Source of the DNA: Cordilura impudica
Taxonomy: Eukaryota; Arthropoda; Insecta; Diptera; Scathophagidae
Direction of reading: 5' to 3'
DNA: 64,000 nt
NCBI GenBank assembly: GCA_963682025.1
Contig: OY821520.1
Coordinates: 131,973,437-132,037,436, forward strand
Part shown: in pieces, positions 55,204 through 64,000 of the stretch
Layout: each line of letters opens with the position of its first letter
Numbering within the stretch: the first letter of the stretch is position 1
The notes under the pieces: model-generated
What the model saw: only the letters and a program-made list of their open reading frames with translations
Database searches by the model: none
What the model was told of the DNA's origin: nothing
Translations under genes and position numbers: made by a program

Positions 55204-55559
55204 TATATGAAATTTTTCCCCTTAGGGCAACTACGAGGTTTGAACCTGCGACCATCTCACGTACACTAGTAACTGGACTTTTTGGTCAGCGCTTTAACAC
55301 ACTCACCAAAGTCGGGTCTACGAGCAGTTTGGTTAAGAATCAGTCCAATTTCCACTATTCTCAGTTTTGTATACATACATATGTTTTGCTATATGTGATA
55401 TGTGGTTTGTATATTGCACATATTGTACCTTTTACATATATTACAGAACATTGCTTTGACATATTTTTTTAAAAGTTGGTTAGATTTTGACGTAATTTTT
55501 CAGACATTTTGCAATTACATAATACTATAATTAATATGCAGATTTTGTTTTCTTTAGTT

Positions 55560-56430
55560 TGTTTTGGCAGTCTTGCTGATTTTTGCATTAAATTATCTGA
55601 AGTTTGTTGGATTGTAGGAGCTTTTTCTTTTAATAAATTCCCTTACAGGAATTAATCGTGTTGGCTGCATTTCTCGACGCTTTTAAACTGAGATCCAGAT
55701 AATTGTTTTAAAAAATTTTCATGTTTGGCGATATCAACTACTGCATCGCTGCAAGGATTTTATTGGTAGCAAGCATTTTTTTGATCTTCCTCATCTTCAA
55801 GGGTAAGTGTTTCATCGTCCACCGCATTATTAATCTCATTTTTTAACCCTTTGTTTTCTTAAAAAAGCTCGGTAATATCTTCTTCTATTCCTTAAAATTA
55901 GCATTTCTATATGATTCTGCAAGTTCTGTACAAATGTTAGGAACTTCATTAATGTAACTAATATCATTAAGAATACATTGGGGCCATAATTTGCTGCTTT
56001 CCATTAAAGGTTTATATTTTCAATGGCCTTCAGGATATTAAAATTTCTTTAAAAATCTTCCGTGGTAGGCTTATCACCTTCCTTTTTTATCTCCATCAGT
56101 AGTTTTTAGAAGTTAACTGATACGACTTGAAGTTGGATATAACACCTCGATCTATTTGTTGTATCGCTGATGTGATATTTGGGGGCATAAAATTCATTTT
56201 GTATTTTCGGAATAAGAAAAACAGGACGGCCTGGTGCATTGTCTAGCAACAGGAACATTTTAAACTATTTTTTTTTAAATAACAATAAACTTTTAGTTCA
56301 GGATCAACACCTTTTTCCATTCAATCTTTGAATAAGGATGCAGTCATGCTTGCATTTTATTTGCGCGCCAGTCAACAGGAAGATCGGTCTTTTTAACACT
56401 TTTTGAGTTCTTGGATTTTTAGATTGGTAA
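55560..56430 (-). pseudogene. pogo/Tigger-like transposase remnant
   Basis: Scattered minus-strand blocks of a DDE_1-type transposase: near 56210-56250 a degraded LLDNAP block with VLFFLFRKYKMNFMPPNITS, then AIQQIDRGVISNFKSYQL, the classic region around the second and third acidic residues of pogo/jerky proteins (PPNTTS..QPMDQGVI). Downstream KPTTEDF..FNILKAIENI resembles the C-terminal region. Many stops; limits approximate. Confidence 0.65.
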
Positions 56431-56867
56431 ATTAAAAACGAAGCAACGCAAGCTGGGGTAATGGCTTATATGATTAAGAATCGAGGAATTACAAAAACGT
56501 AATACACTATTATATGTATTCAGTGCAAATAAGCTCATCCAAACTACAACTTTTCTTATTTGAAATTTGGATGTCGTTAATTTAGAGTAAATGTCAAAAA
56601 TTTTTACTTTTTTAACTCCTTAAATACTACTAGCTTATTTTCTCGTATTCTACAACATATCCAAGTTTCATCGCATTCAACTATAACATTGAATAGTGGC
56701 ATCAAAGAAATAAATGTACAGCCTCTTAACTATTGGTTAGACTTGAACACTATATTTTAGGCCATTTTAGTCAAGAATATAAACTTTTAAAATATTAAAT
56801 TCTGAGATAACTTTCAACAACACAGGTTGCGTTCCAGATAAACAAATTTGACTCGAGATGGGAAAAC

Positions 56868-56972
56868 CTTTGTAACTACCACAATGTTGGATCTATACCC
56901 ATATTTTATTATACGGGTGGACTCAAAATCACTTTCTTAGTCGATTTAACAATGTCCGTCCGTCCGTTTACT
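56868..56972 (-). repeat. T-family fragment T10
   Basis: TTGTAACTACCACAATGTTG, ACTCAAAATCACTTTCTTAG and CGATTTAACAATGTCCGTCC: only the microsatellite end of the family. Confidence 0.75.
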
Positions 56973-57273
56973 TGTTATGAATACAAAAGTTGGTCGTACC
57001 GGTGTATTTTTTTTGCGTGAGTTTATTTGTTTTGATTCTGACAGAATTTTTCAAAAACATTAATTGTCAGAAACATTATATAGTTTAAATACCTGACAAA
57101 ATGGAAAAAAAAAATTCAAAATTCAAATAAGGAAAATGGTAAAAAAAAACTGTTGCGACACACCCTTTTAAGATAGGAACAGGTATGCTTCACTTTTTAA
57201 AAGGGCTTAGGGTCTGGTTTTTTTATGCTTAAAAAAGTGGTAATAAAAAATAAAAAAATTTTATTTTACATAA

Positions 57274-59254
57274 TTGCAAGAAAGAGTATTAATAATAATG
57301 TTTCCACAATTACTATTCATTACAGTTTCAACAGTGGCTAATTACTGTTATAGAGATCTCGCTGATATTTATTTTCAACATAAAGGGGAAGACGATACAC
57401 ATATACTGAGCAACCGTTTCTTTAAGAATTGTGACCTGCAAGAAATTGAAATACCAAAGGAAATATTACAATTTTTCATCAAATTTGGAAAAATGGTACA
57501 CTGAATGGTCTCGTAGCAATGGAAAGATATACAAACGTCTCCAGGACTGGTTATTAAAGGAACTTATTTTTGAGAGTTCATCTACAACTGCCAACGAAAG
57601 TGGAAAAAAGGGCCGACCAGCAAAACTAATTGAGGGATGTATTGAGAGATCTCGAAGGCGCAAGCTGGGGAATATTAATGTTGAAATTTCTAAAAGAATT
57701 ATTAAGGATTCATTTTTGCACCAAATTCAACCAACACAAGGCACACAAAGGCGATTTTGAAAAGCATTCCCACACAAATTGAACATAACAAGTTTACTCC
57801 AGATTTGGATTTTTTGGATTTGAAGTTGACCAAGAATCAGGAATTGCGGAAGCAAACCAATGAAAAGAATTGTGGGATTTTTCTAGACTATCGAGATTTA
57901 GTTTCTGTCAAAAAAGAATGCATACCTTCACAATCTGCTATTAGTGGCACTTCAAGTTCAGCAGAAATTAAATTGCAAGATCTCCTTGAACATACTGCAG
58001 AACGATTGCTAAACACGCGTGATACTGATCATTAAAAGAAAAAAATTAAATGGTAGCATTACTTTAATTTCTAAATGGAGATGTGATGGATCCTCTGGTC
58101 AGAAACAGTACAAGCCGAAAATTAGTCAGATGGTAATTTATTTATGGTATCTTTCGTTCCATTGCGCTTAACAAGAAGGTAAAGCGTCTTAGAGCCGTCA
58201 ACTAATAGAGCAACAGAAATTGATATATGGAAAAATTAAAGTCCTTCTTCAACAAAGTATTGCCAATAAAATTTGCGTTCAAAAAGGAAACCAAAGATGT
58301 CATAACTGAAGAAGTTCAAAAAATAAAAGATCAAATTAAGGAACTTCAACCAGTAATATTTAAATTTGATGACCAACAGATTTTAAAATGTGTCTTACAA
58401 TGATTGATGGAAAAGTTGCACAAGCTTTAAGCGTAACAAAGTTATCATCAAGCTACATTATAAGCCAAAAGACATCAAGTCAATTAAGCCAACCCCCACC
58501 ACAAGACGATAGTTTTAAGGCAGGAGTGTTCCCTCTTCATTCTAGAATACATGTTATGGAGCATAATCTTAAATTGGGTTATGATTTGGAATTTGGTCCG
58601 TTAGGCAAAACAGTGAGAAAAAAGAAAGAAAATGAAGAAAAAACAAAGCAAAAATAAAACAAATTCAAGAAAAATACCTATTGCTAGGCCTCATAAACGA
58701 CCTAACAAAACAAGGAGAAGGAAACTCAAATGATTCAAATAATGCAAGAGGATATTTTTCCGATCCAGAAACTGCAGCATCTATCACAGTTGTAGATCAC
58801 GAATTAATAAGATGATTCAAAATCATGTTAGAAGTTCTAGCATGCAGCAGAAAGATAGATGCAAAAGAATTTGGAGACTACTCCAATAAAACAGCAATAC
58901 TTTATAACGAAAAATACGCTTGGAGATATATGCCATACACAGCTTATAAACTTTTGTACCATGGGGAACAAATAATTGAAAACAATATGCTAACAATAGG
59001 AGATCCATCTGAAGAAGTGCAAGAAAAAAGGAAAATGTGTTCGCGAGCACAACACAAGGAAAATGTCCAGATGTTGTACTAATGAAGACCTTATCACTAT
59101 TTTGTTATGCACTTCAGATCCATATATGTCCAACTTTCGACAAAAATGGAAAACTGTCTTTATTGAATTAGGCGAAGGAGCTAAACAACTTCTAGAAGAT
59201 GAAATCAAGGCCATTTTGAAGAAATATTTAGTAAAATTGTTTGATTTAAAGTAG
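57274..59254 (+). pseudogene. RAG1-like/arthropod transposase-type gene, decayed
   Basis: A long run of plus-strand coding relics in changing frames: SRSNGKIYKRLQDWLLKELI, GKKGRPAKLIEGCIERSRRR, LDLKLTKNQELRKQTNEKNC, SSAEIKLQDLLEHTAERLLN (57431-58035), RNSTSRKLVRW, ETKDVITEEVQKIKDQIKEL (58290), LTMIDGKVAQALSVTK, VFPLHSRIHVMEHNLKLGYD, FSDPETAASITVVDHELIR, then YMPYTAYKLLYHGEQIIENN and DPSEEVQEKRK (58920-59030), TNEDLITILLCTSDPYMSNF. The order matches a protein family common in aphids and other arthropods whose C-terminal ARRFF..HK.L.HG..EExxExxNK pattern recalls RAG1/Transib/Chapaev transposases. That kinship is inferred from motif pattern only. Not functional. Confidence 0.6.
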
Positions 59255-60977
59255 TTTTTCAGTACGCTAACAATAAGTTATACTCTCTTATATATATTCA
59301 GCAATTTTTCTAAAAATAAACATCCTTTATATGTATATGCAATCCAAAACCAATTAACAACTTTTTAATTTTAATTTTAATTTTTTTTTTAATTTTCGCT
59401 CTTTATGTTAATAAAATTAATAATTCTAATAGTGTCCGCGTTTGACTTGAAGTAACTTTACGTAAAACTTCACGCCTGGCAGCTGTGAAAAGTCACCATA
59501 AACGTGTGTTTAAGTTTTCTTTAGCACCTTGTTTTGCTTCGATAGATCAACACCTTCGCTACTTTGTATGATTCGAAGCCTTCCCTGTTTTTCACTTTTC
59601 TTAAGATCGACCCCGAGCAATTGGTGCTTTGATTTGCTTTTTTTCCTGAAATATTTAGATGAATCTTAGAAAATGCCAATAGTTTTGTAATCTCATTAAG
59701 ATCAGTATGGCCCTTTTTTCTGCTTCTTCCCAAGCTTGTCTCTGGATTACGATGTTCGTTATTACTTTTAATAATCCGGGTTACCTCATATGTGAGTTTT
59801 TAAATTCGAAACATTTTTTCACATAGTTTTCCTTCATAAATATTGATAACTCATGGAAAACGTATCTCATAAAATTTTGCAAAATTTTATAATTTTAATT
59901 AATAAATACCTTTAGAAGTGAAAATATATGCTGTAGTTTATCGTGCGAAAAGCTAATAGGTGGAAACAGTTGCCTTAAAATTTCATCTAGTAAATATGTT
60001 TTCCTAGTTTTTTTTTTTTTCTGGCACAAACTTTATATATTTAATTGTATGCCATATTTCTGTAACTGTATTTATTTGTCATCTGTGTAAGACTTTTTGC
60101 TGCAAGATTTTCTTGTGTTGTGATTGTGTACGAAGATAAACATGCGTGTATAAACAGTGCGTATGTTGGCAACGTTTTTTCCGTCACATTGCGTTAAGAC
60201 CTTAAGTGAATAAAATCACTTAAGTATGGACAAACTACTATTCCCAATGGTAACATTACGAAACTTGAAAATGTTCCCATAAAATAACAATCCAAATATA
60301 GACATTCGTTGTTTGTGTTTCTTATTTTTGTTTTTTGTTGAGGCCAGAACCGTCAACAGATAAAGTTTTATTTTATTTTTTGAATTTTGTGGAAAACTTT
60401 AAATGAGGGTCTTAACAACAATTTGAACCAAAAAACTTTTTATTTATTTTCTGCGAATTTAGCAAACAAAACACTTAATCTAAAATAGTAATATAGGTAT
60501 TAAGGGAACAATCTGAACTAATTTGATCATTATTCTTACCAACAGTTTTCCCAAAACATTTCAAATATAAAAAGAAAAATGATGATGTTCTCTATAAAAA
60601 AATTTCATTTCAACTTTAGAATTTTGTTTTAAATTTTACATATACCTAAAGGATTATTCCAACTGAAGGAAATTTATCAGATAAATTTGGCATTCTAATT
60701 TGGCAACAGCATTTTTCTATAGCAGGATTTTGAGATACTTTACAGAAGAGTATCAGATCAGCTACTGTCCGTCAATGTGAACAAGGTCAAATAATATCAG
60801 GAATTGCACAGTGTAAAAACCATTGTGGTGGGGCGGAGGCTGGGGAGGGGTTGAGAAATTCAAAATCAGGGTTAAAGTACTACGCAAGTATAGTAAAAAT
60901 TTCAAAAGGTTTGCCGTTCTCAGACCAAACTTTTTTTTTTGCATTTGATATTTTTCATTGATTTTGTGACCTTTAAT
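59255..60977. other. AT-rich stretch, possible mariner-type HTH fragment
   Basis: Mostly unrecognised. The minus-strand frame at 59521-59733 (LRKVKNREGFESYKVAKVLI near its end) weakly resembles the second HTH of mariner-type transposases, but no catalytic block follows. Confidence 0.3.
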
Positions 60978-61860
60978 AATTATACTTTACACCCCAGTGT
61001 ACAGAGGGTATATATAAGTTTGTCATTCCGTTTATAAAGATTAGAAAAAAAATTTTGGACCCCAAAAAATATATATATTTGTGATCGTTATAAAAAGCGG
61101 AGTTGATATAGTGATGTCCTTCTGTCCGTCTGTCTGTTTGTCCGTCTGTGGAAATCACGATGACAACTTCAGTCGGGCAGCTAGGATGCTCGTTAGCATA
61201 AAAAATGATTCAATAACATTCTGAGAAGTTTGTTATTTAAAATTGCTCAAAACGGTTGATTAGGGTCAGAGATGAAAAACTAAAAAAAGTCTTGAAAAAA
61301 TATGATTTTCTATGATGATGTTCACCAAGATCATGGGAAGATTTCTGTTTTAAAAATCATTACAATCGGTGGAACAGGTCCAGGGAAATCTCTGAAAAAT
61401 TAAAAAAAAAAAATAAAAATATGATGTTGCTATATTGTTCTTGTTATTATAAATATTGTATTGTTGTCATAGTTGGACTTGTTGTTTTTGTGGTCGTTGT
61501 GGTAATGATATAATAAAAACTAACCCTTTGTACATTTTTTCATCAACTCTGGTAGAAAAATTTAAAAGTTTCCATTGTTTTGGCATCACTAATAAAATTT
61601 GTTAGATCATTTTTATTATCACCACCAGCCTGTGTGCAAAGTTTTAGATCAATTGCGTTACTGGAAAGGGGTAAAAAATCGATCCAAAATTTTGTCGACA
61701 TGCAGAGAAGCAGACATTACGAGTTAATTTAAAGGGAGTTAAAATTCACCAACATCTAAAGTAAATAATGTTAAACTATCTAGTTGTTAATAAAAAAAAA
61801 AAACAATGCAAATTTACCAAACAAAATTGTATGTATTAATTTATTTAAAGAAAAACACGA
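60978..61860 (-). repeat. U-family repeat copy U2, truncated
   Basis: Matches U1 from ACCCCAGTGTACAGAGGGTA (60990) through the GTCCGTCTGTCTG microsatellite (61120-61150) to CTAGTTGTTAATAAAAAAA near 61800. The palindrome end of the family is absent. Confidence 0.85.
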
Positions 61861-61910
61861 AAATAACTTTTGATGTTGTATTTTTTGTGTGTAATATTTA
61901 CATATACACC

Positions 61911-62106
61911 GTGGTGCAAAAGTGAGCCAATGTAAGTAAAATTTTTGTGAATGATCTCCTAATTTTTTGTTTGTTTTACAACAACAAGACTTGTTGAACT
62001 TTTTAATTCCATATTTTCTCTTCTCTTAAAAACTTAATAAACTTTTCTTTATTTGGTTCTCTTATTCAGAATATATCGATTGCATTGGCTCACTTTTGCA
62101 CCACCC
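61911..62106. mobile_element. MITE with TGGTGCAAAAGTGAGCC ends
   Basis: About 196 bp with 22-bp almost perfect inverted ends (GTGGTGCAAAAGTGAGCC.. at 61911, reverse copy at 62106). TA lies a few bases outside each end, fitting a Tc1/mariner-type MITE; precise edges uncertain. Confidence 0.85.
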
Positions 62107-62352
62107 AAAAATACTCAATTAACGGTGGGTGCTTCAGTTGGTAAGTTAACTTAAAGATTGTGTATATATTAAAGTGAAAAATAAAAATAAAAATTTTAAT
62201 GAAGCCATTATTTATTACTTAAAAAAAAAAACAAGTTAAATTTTTCCTAATATTTTTTTAATTCATTTTCATACACTTGCCGCACAATTAAATAAATTTT
62301 AAAGTTAATTTTAAAAAAATTAAAAATTTTGTTTTCTTTATTTATATTTAAA

Positions 62353-64000
62353 ACTAGCTGTTTTTACCCGGTCTTGCTCGGGATAAAAAGGCCTTTGACT
62401 TGAAAAATGGTTCACTATGCTTACCAGGCGCTGAGTACTTAAAAATTTATATGGGCAGTAAATTAATTTTTTGATTTTTTAATTTAGAAGTTTTTTAAGA
62501 TGCTGCAGCAAAAATGCTTCAAAAATTAGTTGCGAAACCGCTTTACGTATTTTTTAAGTTTATTTATAAACATCAAATATAACGGAATCGTTTGCAAATT
62601 GAAGGACTCAGAACTTTTAAAAATTGAATTACTTCATTCAATAAGTGATCATCATTGAGCAGAGACGTCAAATTCAAGTTTCAGAAATGAAAAACTAATG
62701 CGAAGTTTAATATTGTTTCACAAGGTTTCTTTAAGCAACTGGTTATAGTATATGTGTGGCCTATTTTGATCAACAGGTAATTGTTTCGTAGATAAAATTT
62801 ATCATACGACATTTCACTAAGCTGTGTTCCGAGAGCGAGTCGCATCCGCTTCCTCGCGTCTGGCAGCCACACCCGTGCTGCCGCGCAGTTGTTGTCAACT
62901 TATTTTAATCGCTAAAATATATTTTTCAGATCATTGCGATATTTTAGCTGAGCTGTGTTCCGCGAGCGCGTCGCGTCCGCATCCGTCGCGTCCGCGCGCC
63001 GCTTCCTCGCAGCTACTATCCGTGCTACCGCTTAGTTCTCGTTAACTTATTTTAATTTCTAAAACATATTTTTTAGAGCATTGCGATATTTTAGCTGAGC
63101 TGTGTTCCGAGAGCGCGTCGCGTCCGCATCCGTCGCGTCCGAGTCCGCGGTCGCGCGCCGCTTCCGCGTGTTTGGCAGCCACACCCGTGCTGCCGCGCAG
63201 TTGTTGTCAACTTATTTTAATCGCCGAAATGCATTTTTCAGATTATTGCGATATTTTAGCTGAGCTGTTTTCCGCGAGCGAGTCGCGTCCGCATCCGTCG
63301 CGTCCGCGTCCGCGCGCCTCGCGGCGCTTCCTCACAGCTACTACCCGTGCTGCCGCTTAGTTCTCGTTAACTTATTTTAATTCCTAAAATATATTTTAAG
63401 CATTGCGATATTTTAGCTGAGCTGTGTTCCGAGAGCGCGTCGCGTCCGCGCGCCGTTTCCGCGAGTTTGGCAGCCACTCCTGTGCTGCCGCGCAGCTGTT
63501 GCCAACTTATTTTAATTGTCAAAATATATTTTTCAAATCATTTCGATATTCTAGCTAAGCTGTATTCCCCGTGTGCGTAGCTTCCGCGCAACGAAATGAT
63601 GCTATTGAAAAGAATACTCATTTTAAATGCATTTATTGTAGGACATATATTGAGAGCAGTATGCAAATGTTTACTAAAATAAATATTTAACAAAATTCAT
63701 TAAATAAAAATATGTAAAAATTTTAGAATGAATTTGGGGAGTAAGTTCATTTTTTATTTCAATTAAAAAAAAATGGGGAATTTGTTCATTTCTTTTGGGT
63801 GCCTTTTTTTAAGTTTGGGGAATTTGTTCACCGTGTAGTTATTTCCGTGTAAACCAAATTTCAGAGAAATCCGTTGAAAAGTACAAATTTGTATAGGGAA
63901 GAAATATACCACACAACAAGATATGAATCTTATTAGAAAATTGGGCGTAATAGTAGGCGTAGTCGGTAAAAATCATATGGCGACCTTCCCTGGAATATGT
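62353..64000 (+). repeat. V-family repeat 3, runs off the window
   Basis: Starts CTAGCTGTTTTTACCCGGTC (the most complete start, with GCTCGGGATAAAAAGGCC), then the block shared with V1 and V2, the GC-rich array, CGAAATGATGCTATTGAAAA, and the beginning of the ACCAAATTTCAGAGAAATCC array at 63850. Continues beyond 64000. Confidence 0.88.
62815..63590 (+). repeat. GC-rich tandem array of V3 (six units, 131-165 bp)
   Basis: Units begin at about 62820, 62951, 63098, 63263, 63419 and 63557 with AGCTGTGTTCCGCGAGCG-like sequence; each has a CGCGTCGCGTCCGCG-rich half and an AT half (CAACTTATTTTAAT, AAATATATTTTTCAGATCAT, GATATTTTAGCTG). The GC halves vary by CGTCCG copy number. Strong CpG content in an AT-rich genome. 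Confidence 0.9.

Larger units (their letters stand above)
54137..55336 (-). mobile_element. tRNA-Ser-like/hammerhead element, copy 2, split by mariner M3
   Basis: Paralogue of 8900-9185. Minus strand, from 55336: CCGACTTTGGTGAGTGTGTT (tRNA-Ser-like D arm/A box at about 55290-55310), AAAGCGCTGACC..GGTC (anticodon-arm region), long variable-arm-like segment, B box GGTTCAAACCTC (55234-55246), linker interrupted by M3, then the hammerhead motif (54196-54240) and TTAGAAATATATGCTTTC. Without M3 it is about 290 bp. It lies about 125 bp upstream of the Penelope-like reverse transcriptase on the same strand, so a functional link with Penelope is possible but not shown, since copy 1 has no Penelope neighbour. 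Confidence 0.68.

Noticed and set aside
55230..55310. Functional tRNA-Ser gene
   Set aside because: D arm shortened, anticodon stem irregular, and it is part of a repeated 290-bp unit.
59521..59733. Separate gene on the minus strand
   Set aside because: Only a weak likeness to a mariner HTH; no further coding blocks.

Overview
AT-rich eukaryotic genomic DNA, best read as a cyclorrhaphan (probably calyptrate) fly. Reasons: several dipteran-type Jockey/CR1-like LINEs, Penelope-like and mariner (DD41D) elements, many copies of two short repeats carrying a GTCC/GACG microsatellite, and one single-exon neprilysin-like (Nepl) gene like those of higher Diptera. There is no prokaryotic gene organisation, operon, rRNA or CRISPR. 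Species assignment is inference.

Layout. 1-2.3 kb: decayed Jockey-like LINE. 2.4-4.5 kb: Penelope fragment, then a partly duplicated Tc1-like transposase fragment. 5.1-6.9 kb: T-family repeat with a mariner inserted at a TA. 8.2-9.6 kb: Helitron-like element, long hairpin, a tRNA-Ser-like/hammerhead element and a MITE. 9.7-12.5 kb: Jockey-like LINE carrying a tRNA-Gly-derived SINE, then a Helitron-like copy with a 374-bp palindrome. 13.1-15.9 kb: Tc1-like remnant and a 1.7-kb degenerate minisatellite. 16.7-25.05 kb: a nest, transposon W interrupted by long-TIR foldback element Y, itself interrupted by an almost intact LINE. 25.1-28.3 kb: hAT transposon with perfect 8-bp target duplication inside V-family repeat 1. 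30.2-32.2 kb: the only convincing host gene, a secreted M13 (neprilysin-like) protein that has lost its catalytic residues. 32.4-37.5 kb: more repeats (Helitron-like C, T4, U1). 40.2-43.5 kb: second copy of the CR1-like LINE, second copy of W with a 265-codon open frame, T5. 44-47.9 kb: inverted pair of Helitron-like elements, T6, another LINE with a GC-rich MITE. 48.2-50.3 kb: V-family repeat 2. 50.5-54 kb: Penelope-like element split by element Z, which holds another mariner. 54.1-55.3 kb: second tRNA-Ser-like/hammerhead element, split by a third mariner. 55.5-59.3 kb: pogo-like and RAG1-like transposase remnants. 61-64 kb: U2, a MITE and V-family repeat 3.

The main results are structural. 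Several insertions can be dated relative to one another because paralogues in the same window preserve the empty site, or because removing the insertion restores a reading frame. The most unusual object is the ~290-bp element that joins a tRNA-Ser-like pol III head to a hammerhead-ribozyme fold; it occurs twice, with a compensatory base-pair change between the copies. Apart from the Nepl gene and possibly a short exon near 40 kb, I see no host coding sequence.
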